The position numbers and the translations under genes are program-made. The notes under the pieces are model-generated. The model made no database searches. It was not told the origin of the DNA and was given only the letters and a program-made list of their open reading frames with translations. This document shows, one piece after another, positions 18,643 through 27,552 of a stretch of 64,000 nt of DNA; position 1 is the first letter of the stretch; each line of letters opens with the position of its first letter. The DNA comes from Roseiarcus sp963742305 (lineage in GTDB: Bacteria; Pseudomonadota; Alphaproteobacteria; Rhizobiales; Beijerinckiaceae), in assembly GCA_963742305.1 (NCBI GenBank), contig CAVULN010000034.1, forward strand, positions 1 to 64,000, in the 5' to 3' direction.

Positions 18643-19827
18643 TTAGCGAAGGGCGCCTGGGCCGCGCTGGGTGAAGGTCAACGCGGCGATCCCCGCCGCC
18701 GCGAGGAGCAGAATCGCAAACGCGAACCGCAAGCTCGAGACCGTCGCGATCGCGCCGAAAAACGGCGGCCCGATGAGGAGCGCCGTGTAGGCCATCGTCG
18801 CCGACATGGCGATGCCGAGCGAGGGCGAGCTTGCCGCAGCGGCGCTGGCGCTGAAGGCCGCCGGCACCATGTTGGCGACGCCGAGGCCGACCAGCGCAAA
18901 GCCGGCGACAGCGCCGAGTTCGGATGCGAGCCCGGTCGCAATCCCGATCCCCAGGAACAGCAGAGCCGCGCCATAGAGAATGATGCGCGTCCGGCCGACG
19001 GCGCGAACGACCCGGTCGCCGAGAAGGCGGCCGACGATCATCATGAACGCGTAGCTGGAGAACCCGATCGCCGCCGCGCCGCGAGGCGCCCCGACCTCCG
19101 AACTCATGTAGAGCGCGCTCCAGTCGGTGACCGACCCCTCCACGAACACCGCAAGGAACGCAATGAGGCTCAGCGCCATGAGCTTGCGCTCCGGCGGCGC
19201 AAAGACCCGCGCCGCGGCGCGGGTGTCGCCGACTCCGATGACAAGACCGGCCGCGACCGCGATCGCGAGCGCAATCCCTGCTTCAATCCCGAGCTGAAGC
19301 GCCGGGCCCGCGCCTCGCGCGATGAGCAACCCGCCCAAGGCCGATCCTGCGAGGCCGCCTGCGCTCCAGGCGGCGTGGAAGGAGAACATGATGGCGCTTC
19401 CCCAACGCGTCTCGACGACGCTCGCGTGGGCGTTCATCGGCACGTCCATGAGGACGTTGACGAAGCCGAACAGGAACGCGCAGGCCGCGAGCAGGCCAAA
19501 TCCCGGCGACAGGAGATGGGTCAAAGGCAGGGCCGCCAGCACAAGCGCGACCAGCGGCCCGGAGATCCTGAGCGCCCGGCCGGTGCCTCCGATCCTCGGC
19601 GGCAGCACGCCGGCGACCGGCATGGCGGCGAGGCCGCCTGCGCCCGCGGCCAGAAGCACCATCGAGAGGCTTGCGTCGGAGAGACCGAACAGCGCCTTGA
19701 TTTCCGGGATCGCGACCGCCCATGCGCCGATGCAGAGGCCGTTGGCGAAGAAGATCGCAGTGACGCCGGCGCGGGCGCGCACAAGACCGCTCGCCCGAGC
19801 GGCGTCCGTCGTTAGGGAAAGATTCAT
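18643..19827 (-). CDS. Major facilitator superfamily permease (YbjJ-like)
   Basis: A 394-residue inner-membrane protein with about twelve hydrophobic segments. It shows the MFS inter-helix motif variants GVLPPRIGGTGRAL (between helices 2 and 3) and GRLLGDRVVRAVGRTRII (the repeat in the second half). The segment IFFANGLCIGAWAVAIPEIK and the following helices resemble YbjJ-type transporters. The substrate is unknown. I start at the ATG 19827; the frame remains open to a TTG at 19866. It converges on pgi with a 9-base gap. Confidence 0.75.
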   Translation of the reverse strand: MNLSLTTDAARASGLVRARAGVTAIFFANGLCIGAWAVAIPEIKALFGLSDASLSMVLLAAGAGGLAAMPVAGVLPPRIGGTGRALRISGPLVALVLAALPLTHLLSPGFGLLAACAFLFGFVNVLMDVPMNAHASVVETRWGSAIMFSFHAAWSAGGLAGSALGGLLIARGAGPALQLGIEAGIALAIAVAAGLVIGVGDTRAAARVFAPPERKLMALSLIAFLAVFVEGSVTDWSALYMSSEVGAPRGAAAIGFSSYAFMMIVGRLLGDRVVRAVGRTRIILYGAALLFLGIGIATGLASELGAVAGFALVGLGVANMVPAAFSASAAAASSPSLGIAMSATMAYTALLIGPPFFGAIATVSSLRFAFAILLLAAAGIAALTFTQRGPGALR

Positions 19828-19942
19828 TTGCAGGAGCTTACAGCACAGCGCTCCGGGCCGCGCCAATCAGGGCTTGTCGAGCGCCCGGCCTCATTTATGC
19901 ATTCACCGGCATCTGCCCGTCGCGCGGCGCCGGCAGTCCGGT

Positions 19943-21784
19943 CTATCCGGCGCCTTTCGCCATGGCCGCAGCAACGCGCCGCGTCGCCTTGGCAAGCCAG
20001 CCGCGGCTTGTGCGATCGACCCGCGGCGTGAGGATCTTGCGCACACGGGCGTGGTAGGCGTCGAGCCAGGCGATCTCGTCGGCGTCCATGAGCTTCGGCT
20101 CGACGAGGCTCAAGTCGATCGGCGCAAGCGTCAGCGTCTCGAGGCCCAGCATCGGCCGTTCGCCGCCCGGAATCGTCCGTTCCTCGACCGCGACCAGGTT
20201 CTCGATCCGGATCCCGAACGCGCCCGGGGCGTAGTAGCCGGGCTCGTTGGAGATGATCATGCCCGGCGCGAGCGCGACCGTTCCCGATTTCGCGATGCGC
20301 TGCGGCCCCTCATGGACCGAGAGATATGAGCCGATGCCATGTCCCGTGCCATGGTCGAAATCGAGCCCGGCGCGCCATAACGGGGCGCGCGCCAGCGCGT
20401 CGATCTGCGCGCCGTTGGTTCCCGCCGGGAAGACGGCGCGGGCGACCGCGATATGGCCTTTCAGCACCCGGGTGAACCGGTCACGCATCAGCGCGTTGGG
20501 CCTGCCGACGGCGATGGTGCGGGTGATGTCGGTGGTGCCGTCCTCGTATTGCGCTCCGCTATCCACAAGGAAAATGCCGCGCCCGATTTTGCGATTGGAG
20601 TCCTCGCTCACCCGATAGTGGGGGAGCGCCGAATTCGGCCCAAAGGCCGAGATGGTCGGGAACGAGAGGTCCTTGAGCGCCGGGCTTGCGCGCCGGAAGG
20701 TTTCCAAAGCCTTCACCGCGTCGATTTCGGTCAGACGCCCGCGCGGCGCCTCGCGCTCGAACCAGGCGAGGAAATTCGCCATAGCCGCCGCGTCGCGCTC
20801 CTGCGCGGCGCGGGCGCCTGCGAGCTCGACCGGGTTCTTCTTCGCTTTCATGAGCGTGATCGGATCGGCGCCGATGTCCGCCTTGCCGCCCGCCCGCTCG
20901 ATCGCCTGGGTGAGGAAGGCCGGGACGGTCGCGGAATCGAAGGCGACTCGCGCGCCCTGCCGGCCCAGGTCTTCAATGAAGGCGATCAGAGCGTCGGGCT
21001 CGAGAATCTCCGCTTGGCGGCTGAGACTGACGCGGCTCGCATTGGTGAACTTTCTTCCGTCGACGAACACGGTCGGTCGCCCTTGAACGGGCAGATACGC
21101 CCAGCCGAGCGGCAGAGGCGTATAGGCGACGTCCGAGCCGCGAATGTTGAACAGCCACGCCAGATTGTGAGGGTCGCTGACGAAAAGACCCTGTGACGGC
21201 CCGATCGCCTGTCGCACGCGCTTGATTTTCGAGCCCGCGCTTTCGCCGGCGAAGCCCATCTTGTGGGCTGATATCGCGCCGAGCGGCGCGGGCGGCCGGT
21301 CCGGCCAGATCGCGTCGATCGGGTTCGCCTCGACCGGTGCCAGCGCCGCTCCGGCCTTTTCGCAAGCCGCCTGAAACCGCGCGACGGAGTCGGGGGTGTG
21401 AAGCCTTGGGTCGTAGCCGAGCTTCTCGCCGCTCTTCAGGTTCCGCGCGATCCACTCGCCCGGCGGCTCGTCGGTCACGTGGCGAAATTCGAACACCGAC
21501 CCGTCCGACTCGGCCTTCACCTGCTCGGTATACCGGCCGTCGACGAACAGGGCCGCGGCGTCCTTCAGAACCACAGCGAGCCCCGCCGAGCCGGCGAATC
21601 CAGTGAGCCATCTCAGGCGCTCCGCGCCCGCCGGCACATACTCGTTCTGGTGCTCGTCGGAGCGCGGAACGATGAACCCCGCCAGTCCCAGCCGATCCAG
21701 CTCAGCGCGCAACAGGCTGACCCGGGCCGCCCCATGCGAAGGATCGCCCTGGGCGGCGAAGGACTGAAAACGGCTCTCGAACAC
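19943..21784 (-). CDS. pepP: Xaa-Pro aminopeptidase (M24B, long form)
   Basis: Aminopeptidase P removes an N-terminal residue that precedes proline, using two metal ions. The 613-residue size is that of the three-domain long form. Metal ligands are visible in LVDSGAQYEDGTTDITRT (two Asp), in HGTGHGIGSYLSVHEGP (His), and in ISNEPGYY and FGIRIENLV (two Glu). The open frame extends upstream into hpt, so I chose the GTG at 21784, preceded by GGAAG, which leaves 25 bases after the hpt stop. hpt and pepP are probably co-transcribed. Confidence 0.92.
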   Translation of the reverse strand: MFESRFQSFAAQGDPSHGAARVSLLRAELDRLGLAGFIVPRSDEHQNEYVPAGAERLRWLTGFAGSAGLAVVLKDAAALFVDGRYTEQVKAESDGSVFEFRHVTDEPPGEWIARNLKSGEKLGYDPRLHTPDSVARFQAACEKAGAALAPVEANPIDAIWPDRPPAPLGAISAHKMGFAGESAGSKIKRVRQAIGPSQGLFVSDPHNLAWLFNIRGSDVAYTPLPLGWAYLPVQGRPTVFVDGRKFTNASRVSLSRQAEILEPDALIAFIEDLGRQGARVAFDSATVPAFLTQAIERAGGKADIGADPITLMKAKKNPVELAGARAAQERDAAAMANFLAWFEREAPRGRLTEIDAVKALETFRRASPALKDLSFPTISAFGPNSALPHYRVSEDSNRKIGRGIFLVDSGAQYEDGTTDITRTIAVGRPNALMRDRFTRVLKGHIAVARAVFPAGTNGAQIDALARAPLWRAGLDFDHGTGHGIGSYLSVHEGPQRIAKSGTVALAPGMIISNEPGYYAPGAFGIRIENLVAVEERTIPGGERPMLGLETLTLAPIDLSLVEPKLMDADEIAWLDAYHARVRKILTPRVDRTSRGWLAKATRRVAAAMAKGAG

Positions 21785-21809
21785 GAAAAGGCTTCCGTAT
21801 CTGGCGGCG

Positions 21810-22367
21810 TCAGGCGGCGTCAGCGGCGTCCTGCGCGGTGACGACCCGGCCAATATACGGCAATTCGCGATAGGAATGGGCGACGTCCATGCCGTAGCCG
21901 ACCACAAAAACGTCGGGGCAGACGAAGCCGACAAAATCGGCGCTGATCCCGACCGCCCGCTTGCCGGGTTTCTCCAGCATCGTGCAGACGAGAACCCGCC
22001 GCGCGCCGCGCGCCATGAGAAGATCCTTGGCGAAGGCCAGCGTCCGGCCCGATTCGAGAATGTCGTCGACCAGGAGAACGTCGCGGTCGCGCACCGACGA
22101 TTCGATGTCGCGCAGGATCTTGACCGTCCCGCTCGACACGGTCCCGCTCAAATAGCTCGACAGATGAAAGAACTCCACCTGCGGCTCGAGCCCCACCCGA
22201 TGCAGCGCGCGCAGGAGGTCGGCGGCGAACATGAAGGAGCCCTTGAGGATGGCGACGACCAGCAGGTCCTTCGGCGCCGCCGCCGCGATCTCGCGGGCCA
22301 GCGCTTCCGTCCGCTCGGCGATCGTCCGCTCGTCGAAGAGAACCTTGACCTGTCTTTCGCCGCTCAT
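21810..22367 (-). CDS. hpt: Hypoxanthine phosphoribosyltransferase
   Basis: Hpt salvages hypoxanthine and guanine by transferring the phosphoribosyl group from PRPP. The 185-residue protein has the PRPP-binding motif VLLVDDILESGRTL, the LKGSFMFAADLLRAL loop, the flexible loop with SSYLSGTVSSG, and the base-recognition strand FVGFVCPDVFVVGYGMD. The start overlaps the stop of the upstream DUF3426-like gene by four bases (ATGA), indicating one operon. Confidence 0.95.
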   Translation of the reverse strand: MSGERQVKVLFDERTIAERTEALAREIAAAAPKDLLVVAILKGSFMFAADLLRALHRVGLEPQVEFFHLSSYLSGTVSSGTVKILRDIESSVRDRDVLLVDDILESGRTLAFAKDLLMARGARRVLVCTMLEKPGKRAVGISADFVGFVCPDVFVVGYGMDVAHSYRELPYIGRVVTAQDAADAA

Positions 22368-22909
22368 GGAGGAATCTCGGTGAACGACCCTTTATTGCCC
22401 GGCGCGACGAATTTGACCAGAACGTCGCGCACGCCGGCCGGCGGCGCGGCGAGCCGGGCCCGGAAGGGGACCCGCTCGCGAGCGCCGAGGCTCGCCTTCG
22501 GTCCGCGCGCCGTCCAGATGTAGAGTTCGCGCCCATCTTGCGCCCGCAAGGCCAAGCGCAGATCGGGCAGGGGCGTTTCTCTGTCGCGCAGATTCGCAAT
22601 CTCGCCTGTGACCAGGAGTTCCCCCTGGCCTTGCGGGTCTTGCCGGGACGCCGCGTGAACGCCGGCGATTGTGAGGCCGCGAAGATTGACCGGCATTCCG
22701 GCGAGCGCGTAGACCCTCGCGGTCGCCGGCGCAATCGAGACGAGCGCCGCCCGAGCCCCGATCGCCATCGTCGAGGCGATCGTGAGGGCTGCGAAGACCA
22801 GCGCCGGGGCTGTTGCGCCAACCGCGCGTGACCGGCGCCGCGACGCGCCCCCCGGCGCTTCCATGCCGCCTCGATCGCGACTGGCGCTGAACCTGTGGGC
22901 CTGAGACAT
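22364..22909 (-). CDS. DUF3426-like membrane protein lacking the zinc-ribbon
   Basis: A 181-residue protein with a basic N terminus, one membrane helix (about residues 33-53) and an extracytoplasmic domain. The segment RVYALAGMPVNLRGLTI is characteristic of the DUF3426/MJ0042-type proteins encoded beside ftsE in Hyphomicrobiales. Those proteins normally begin with a CPxC zinc-ribbon; none is seen here or in the upstream frames. The domain may be missing naturally or the gene may be shortened. Function is unknown. It is divergent from ftsE and overlaps hpt. Confidence 0.65.
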   Translation of the reverse strand: MSQAHRFSASRDRGGMEAPGGASRRRSRAVGATAPALVFAALTIASTMAIGARAALVSIAPATARVYALAGMPVNLRGLTIAGVHAASRQDPQGQGELLVTGEIANLRDRETPLPDLRLALRAQDGRELYIWTARGPKASLGARERVPFRARLAAPPAGVRDVLVKFVAPGNKGSFTEIPP

Positions 22910-23016
22910 GGCGTCCGACCTCGCTCATCCGATTGGGCGGCTGATGGTGGCATTTGGCTGGAATCACGGTTAAAGCCGCGTTAAGCGGCCAATTCTAGCC
23001 GTCAGGGGAAACGCGT

Positions 23017-23691
23017 TTGCTCAGGTTCGAAAACGTCGGTTTGCGCTACGGCATGGGACCGGAAGTGCTCGGCGACCTCAGTTTTTCCGTCGAACCGCAG
23101 AGCTTTCAATTCCTCACCGGCCCGTCCGGCGCCGGCAAGACGACCCTCATGCGCCTCATGTTGCTCTCGCTCCGGCCGACGCGCGGAACGATCCGGGTCT
23201 TTGGCCTCGACGCTGCGACGCTGCGGAAGAATGATCTGACGACGCTGAGGCGGCGAATCGGCGCCGTCTTTCAGGATTTCCGCCTTCTCGACCATCTCAG
23301 CACGTATGAGAACGTGGCGCTGCCGTTGCGCGCGATGGGACGCGAGGAATCCGGCTACCGCGCGGAAGTTGTCGAGCTTTTGCGCTGGGTCGGTCTCGGC
23401 GACCGGATGGACGCGCCGCCGCCGGTTCTTTCGGGCGGCGAAAAGCAGCGGGCGGCGATCGCCCGCGCGCTGATCGTTCGCCCCGAGCTTCTGCTGGCGG
23501 ACGAGCCGACCGGCAATGTCGACCCGGGGCTCGCCCGCCGGCTGCTTAGGCTGTTCGTCGAGCTCCACCGGCTGGGAACGGCGGTGGTCATCGCCACCCA
23601 CGATCTCCAGCTCATGGACCAGTTCGGCTTCGCCCGCAGGCTTACGATCGGCAACGGCAAACTGGCCGTGTTCGACGGATTGCCGTCATGA
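23017..23691 (+). CDS. ftsE: Cell division ATPase FtsE
   Basis: FtsE with FtsX forms an ABC-type complex that activates peptidoglycan hydrolases at the division septum. The 224-residue protein has Walker A GPSGAGKTTLMRL, the Q-loop FQDFRLLDHLS, signature LSGGEKQRAAIARAL and Walker B LLLADEPTGNVD. Translation starts at TTG 23017 with AGGGGAA seven bases upstream. The stop codon overlaps the ATG of ftsX. Confidence 0.95.
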   Translation: MLRFENVGLRYGMGPEVLGDLSFSVEPQSFQFLTGPSGAGKTTLMRLMLLSLRPTRGTIRVFGLDAATLRKNDLTTLRRRIGAVFQDFRLLDHLSTYENVALPLRAMGREESGYRAEVVELLRWVGLGDRMDAPPPVLSGGEKQRAAIARALIVRPELLLADEPTGNVDPGLARRLLRLFVELHRLGTAVVIATHDLQLMDQFGFARRLTIGNGKLAVFDGLPS

Positions 23692-24638
23692 ACGAACCGG
23701 CCGTCGAACGGATCGCCGCTCCTGAACCGGAGACCGCGTTCAAAACCAATGCGCCGCTCATCCCGCGCAACTCGATAACCGGACGGGCGCTGGTCGTGGT
23801 CATTGCGATCATGACCTTCCTCGCCTGTCTGACCGCGGGCGCGGCCCTGCTGGTCTCCGACGCCTCGAAAGCCTGGCGCTCGGATGTGCAGCGCGACGCC
23901 ACCATCCAGGTGAAGCCTGGGCCTCGCGACGATGTCGAGAGCCTCGTCGCCAAGGCTGTCGCCGTCGCCGCGCAGGCGCCCGCGGTCGAGTCCGCTCGCC
24001 CCTTTTCGAAAGCCGAATCGGAAAAGCTCCTCGAGCCGTGGCTCGGTCAGGGACTCGACCTGAGCGAACTTCCCATCCCCCGGCTGATCCTGCTCAGGCT
24101 CAAAGCCTCGGGGGCTGACGACCTGACCGGACTGCGCAAGGCGCTTGCCTCGGCGGTTCCTCAAGCCGCTCTCGACGATCATCGGGTCTGGGCGGCGCGG
24201 CTCGGGGCGATGGCCAAGGCGATCGTCATTCTGGCGGCGGCTCTTTTTGTGCTGATGATCGTGGCGATGGGCACGGCGATCGGGTTCGCCACCCGCGGCG
24301 CGATGGCGGGCGCCCGGGAGATCGTCGAAGTGCTCCACCTCGTCGGCGCGTCGGACGCGTTCATAGCGAAGGAGTTCGAAATTCATTTCCGGGGCTTGGG
24401 GCTGCGCGGCGCGGCGATCGGCGGGCTCGCGGCGGTCGCCTTCTTCGCGACCGCTTCGCTTTTCTCCTTCTCATGGGCGCATTCGGCGGGCGGCGAGGAG
24501 ATCGCGGCGATGTTCGGCTCTTTCGCGCTTCGCCCTATGGGCTATCTTGCTCTTGTCGCCGTGTGCGTCGCCGTGACCCTGCTGACCGGCTTTCTCTCGC
24601 GGGAGATCGTCATGCGCCATTTGCAGAGGCTGCAATAG
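23688..24638 (+). CDS. ftsX: Cell division protein FtsX
   Basis: FtsX is the membrane partner of FtsE. The 316-residue protein has a cytoplasmic N terminus, a first membrane helix near residues 29-53, a periplasmic domain of about 120 residues and three more helices in the C-terminal half with the conserved EVLHLVGASDAFIAKEF segment. It starts at ATG 23688, four bases inside ftsE, so the pair is translationally coupled. plsC starts two bases after its stop codon. Confidence 0.93.
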   Translation: MNEPAVERIAAPEPETAFKTNAPLIPRNSITGRALVVVIAIMTFLACLTAGAALLVSDASKAWRSDVQRDATIQVKPGPRDDVESLVAKAVAVAAQAPAVESARPFSKAESEKLLEPWLGQGLDLSELPIPRLILLRLKASGADDLTGLRKALASAVPQAALDDHRVWAARLGAMAKAIVILAAALFVLMIVAMGTAIGFATRGAMAGAREIVEVLHLVGASDAFIAKEFEIHFRGLGLRGAAIGGLAAVAFFATASLFSFSWAHSAGGEEIAAMFGSFALRPMGYLALVAVCVAVTLLTGFLSREIVMRHLQRLQ

Positions 24639-24639
24639 G

Positions 24640-25465
24640 ATGGCGTCCCTTTCTCCGCGCGACCCCTCGACATCCCCGATGCTGGCCGCGCGATCGCTCG
24701 TCTTCAACGGGCTGTTCTACCTGAACATGGTGGTCCTGATGATCGCCGGCCTGCCGACCATGCTGTTCGGCAGGCGCGCGGTCTTTGCGCTCGCCCGGCT
24801 GTGGGGCTCGATTTCCGTCTGGCTTCTGGAGGCGATCTGCGGGCTCAAGCTCGAATATCGCGGGGTCGAGAACATTCCTCCTGGAGCGGTCCTGATCGCG
24901 GCCAAGCATCAATCGTTCCTCGAGACGTTCGCGCTCCTCAAATATGCGCCCGACTTCGCCATCATCCTCAAGCGCCAGCTGACCCGTGTTCCGCTGTTCG
25001 GCCTCTATCTCATCGTCTCGGAGCAGATCGCGATCGATCGCGCGCGCGGCAGGCAGGCGCTGCAGCAAATCGCCGGCGCCGCCAAACCGGTGTTCGCCGC
25101 CGGACGGCAGGTGTTCATCTATCCGGAGGGAACGCGCCGCATCCCCGGGGCTCCGCCGAAATACAAACAGGGCGCCGCCGCGCTCTACGCGGAGACGGGA
25201 GTTCCCTGCCTGCCGGTCGCCGTCGAATACGGGCCTCTTCTGGCGCCGGCGCGGCTTCCTGCGCCGGCCGGGGGTCGCGGTGATCGAATATCTGCCGGTC
25301 ATCAAGCCTGGCCTTGACCGCTCGGAATTCGGCAAGCGCCTGCAATCGGCGATCGAGACGGCCTGCGACCGTCTCAACGCCGAAGCCGTCGGCAAGGAGC
25401 CATCGCTTGCCGAGGTCCTTGCGGAAGGCGCGAACAGCGACGCGGAAACGCTGCGTGAGGCTTGA
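24640..25465 (+). CDS. plsC: 1-Acyl-sn-glycerol-3-phosphate acyltransferase, frameshifted
   Basis: PlsC acylates lysophosphatidic acid to phosphatidic acid at the inner membrane. N-terminal hydrophobic segments are followed by the acyltransferase motifs KHQSFLETFALL (normally HxxxxD, here His-x4-Glu), RVPLFGLYL and IYPEGTRRIPG. At about 25222-25228 the frame moves by one base; the second frame carries LFWRRRGFLRRPGVAVIEYL and runs to 25465. Deleting one G restores a protein of about 274 residues. Since PlsC activity is normally essential, an indel error is likely. It follows ftsX by one base. Confidence 0.85.
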
Positions 25466-25522
25466 CTGAGGTCTTGCTTTGTTCTATTAATGTTCCCGTA
25501 ATAACCTAGGGCGGCGACGATC

Positions 25523-25960
25523 ATGCTGGCTTGCGGGAACGGAACGATCGACGAGGGCGGCGGGTTCTCCGAGCGGCCAACAGCGCCCTGGATCGCCTTG
25601 GCGAGCGACCGCCACAGGGGAGGCTCCTCGCTGGCGGCGCTGGCCGGCATGCCGATCTCGTCCCGATTCTGTTCGTGGAAGGGACAGTCGGGGCGGCGCT
25701 ACGTCTTTTCGGTCTATCCGGCGTCGGCCTGTCCGGCCTTTTGCGACGCCATACTGCTCGCCGCCGTGCGCGACCCAAAGGGGCGGCGGCGGGTCCTGTC
25801 GGTGCGCGAGACCGGGGCCTTTCCGGAGCCGGCGATCGCCGGGGCGCAACGCGAGCTCAAGGCCTTCGGGCTGGCGGGCGAATTGCATGTCCATTTGCTG
25901 GCGCGGTCGCCCGAGGAACGGGCGGCGGCGCTCGCCGATCTGGTGGGCGCCGAGACGTGA
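25523..25960 (+). CDS. Conserved-looking hypothetical protein
   Basis: I do not recognise this 145-residue protein. It shows no signal peptide or membrane helix. A central cysteine cluster (RFCSWKGQ, SACPAFCDAILL) is followed by a charged C-terminal half with alternating strand and helix character (KAFGLAGELHVHLLARSPEERAAAL). Third-position GC and amino-acid use fit real coding sequence, and the overlapping frame on the same strand is much less convincing. It is preceded by a short AT-rich gap with possible promoter sequence and converges on chaC. Confidence 0.55.
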   Translation: MLACGNGTIDEGGGFSERPTAPWIALASDRHRGGSSLAALAGMPISSRFCSWKGQSGRRYVFSVYPASACPAFCDAILLAAVRDPKGRRRVLSVRETGAFPEPAIAGAQRELKAFGLAGELHVHLLARSPEERAAALADLVGAET

Positions 25961-25981
25961 GGGCCGGCGCGCGGCCTATCC

Positions 25982-26593
25982 TCAGGCCCTCAATCTGGCG
26001 CTGAGCCATTCGAGATCGCGATCCCTGACCCCCATGGCCTGCAGGTGATCGTTGGTCTCAAGGACATAGTCCACGTTGCCGCCTGACTGGCCCTGGCCCG
26101 CCCGCACGATTTCGAGCATCGCCTGGCGATCGAGCCGCCCCGCATACTGGCGGTGGAGGCGGTCGGCGACATAGGTCAAGGCGAGCACCCGGTCGCCGCC
26201 TTCGAGCCGAACCGGCACGATCCGCTCGACATAGACGGCGGTCACCTGCTCGCGTTCGCGCAGGTAGCGAACCGTGGCCTCGCTGAGCGCCGCGTCGACC
26301 TCGAAGGCGACCCCGGGACAGGCGCCGCCGCGGTCAAGGCCCAGCACCAGTCCCGGCCGCACGGGCGAGCCCCGGTAGACGTGGGAATAGACGCAGAGAC
26401 TCCTGCGCCAGCCGCGCAGCAGCGCCTTGCAGCGTCGCGCATAGGCGAATCCGGGCCGCCACATCAGCGACCCATACCCGAACACCCAGAGGCCGCCGTC
26501 CGAACCGGCCGCCAGCGCTTTCGGTTCCCTGATTTCGCGCCCGATCTTTTGCGAGGAGCCGGTTTCCCGCTGGCCGCGCTCGGCGCCGCTCAC
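25982..26593 (-). CDS. chaC: Gamma-glutamylcyclotransferase, ChaC family
   Basis: ChaC enzymes cleave glutathione to 5-oxoproline and Cys-Gly. The 203-residue protein has the substrate loop WVFGYGSLMWRPGF, the RRSLCVYSHVYRGSPVRPGL segment and the C-terminal NVDYVLETNDHLQAMGVRD typical of bacterial ChaC. The catalytic glutamate is likely in the YLREREQ region. Its ATG overlaps the tyrA stop by four bases, so it is read as the last gene of the hisC-tyrA-chaC run, although the functional link is unclear. Confidence 0.85.
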   Translation of the reverse strand: MSGAERGQRETGSSQKIGREIREPKALAAGSDGGLWVFGYGSLMWRPGFAYARRCKALLRGWRRSLCVYSHVYRGSPVRPGLVLGLDRGGACPGVAFEVDAALSEATVRYLREREQVTAVYVERIVPVRLEGGDRVLALTYVADRLHRQYAGRLDRQAMLEIVRAGQGQSGGNVDYVLETNDHLQAMGVRDRDLEWLSARLRA

Positions 26594-27552
26594 CGCGCCG
26601 GCTCGTCCGTTTCAGCCGCGTGACGGCCGAAATCGGGCGCCGCAGTGTCCTGGCCCTCGGCGACGATTCCGAGCCGGATCGCGCGTGTCCGGGTGAAGAG
26701 ACGAAACAGTCCCTCGCCGTCCTCGCGCCGGATCATCCGCTGCAAGGCCGTCAGGTCCTCGTTGAATCGGCCGAGCATCTCCAGCACCGCGTCCTTGTTG
26801 TGGAGGAAGACGTCGCGCCACATCGTAGGGTCCGAAGCGGCGATGCGGGTCGAATCGCGAAACCCGCCGGCCGAGAATTTGATCACCTCGGACTGCGTCA
26901 CTTCTTCCAGATCGGCTGCGGCGCCGACGAGGTTATAGGCGATGAGATGCGGCACGTGGCTGGTGATCGCGAGCACGAGGTCGTGATGCCCGGCGCTCAT
27001 GGTCTCGACATGCGATCCGAGGGCCTCCCAAAAGGCCCGCACCTTCGCGATCGCCTGTTCGTCCGTCCCCTCCGCCGGCGTGAGAATGCACCAGCGGTTG
27101 ATGAACAGGGTGGCGAATCCGGCGTCCGGTCCCGACTGCTCGGTTCCCGCGACCGGATGCGCGGGAACGAGGCGCGCATGCGCGGGCAGCACGGATTTAA
27201 GCGCCGCGATGACCGCTCCCTTGACGGAGCCCACGTCCGAGACGATGGCGCCCGGCCGAAGCGCAGGCGCGATGGCGCGACCGATTTCCGCGTTGGCGCT
27301 GACCGGCGCGCAGAGGATGACGCAATCGGCGTCGCGAACCGCTCGGGCCGGATCGTCGGTGACGACATCGCCAAGCGAGAGCGCCTTGGCGCGCTCCAGC
27401 ACCTCGACCGACCGATCGGCAAGCACGATCCGGCTGGCGGCCTGGCGCCGGCGCGCCGCGCGCGCGATCGACGAGCCGATCAGCCCGACGCCGACGATCG
27501 CCAGTTCTTCGAAAATCGGCGCGGGCAGCGGCGGCGCGAGCCGCTCAACCAC
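26590..27552 (-). CDS. tyrA: Prephenate/arogenate dehydrogenase
   Basis: This NAD(P)-dependent enzyme oxidatively decarboxylates prephenate or arogenate in tyrosine synthesis. The Rossmann motif IVGVGLIGSSIARA starts near residue 17, followed by CAPVSANAEI, SDVGSVKGAVI, the substrate segment PAHPVAGTEQSGPDAG and the helical dimerisation domain with HHDLVLAITSHVPHLIAY and SAGGFRDSTRIA. I start at the GTG 27552, which has GAGGCGAAA upstream and overlaps the hisC stop; the frame is open to 27609. About 320 residues, normal length. Prephenate versus arogenate preference cannot be read from the sequence. Confidence 0.92.
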   Translation of the reverse strand: MVERLAPPLPAPIFEELAIVGVGLIGSSIARAARRRQAASRIVLADRSVEVLERAKALSLGDVVTDDPARAVRDADCVILCAPVSANAEIGRAIAPALRPGAIVSDVGSVKGAVIAALKSVLPAHARLVPAHPVAGTEQSGPDAGFATLFINRWCILTPAEGTDEQAIAKVRAFWEALGSHVETMSAGHHDLVLAITSHVPHLIAYNLVGAAADLEEVTQSEVIKFSAGGFRDSTRIAASDPTMWRDVFLHNKDAVLEMLGRFNEDLTALQRMIRREDGEGLFRLFTRTRAIRLGIVAEGQDTAAPDFGRHAAETDEPAR

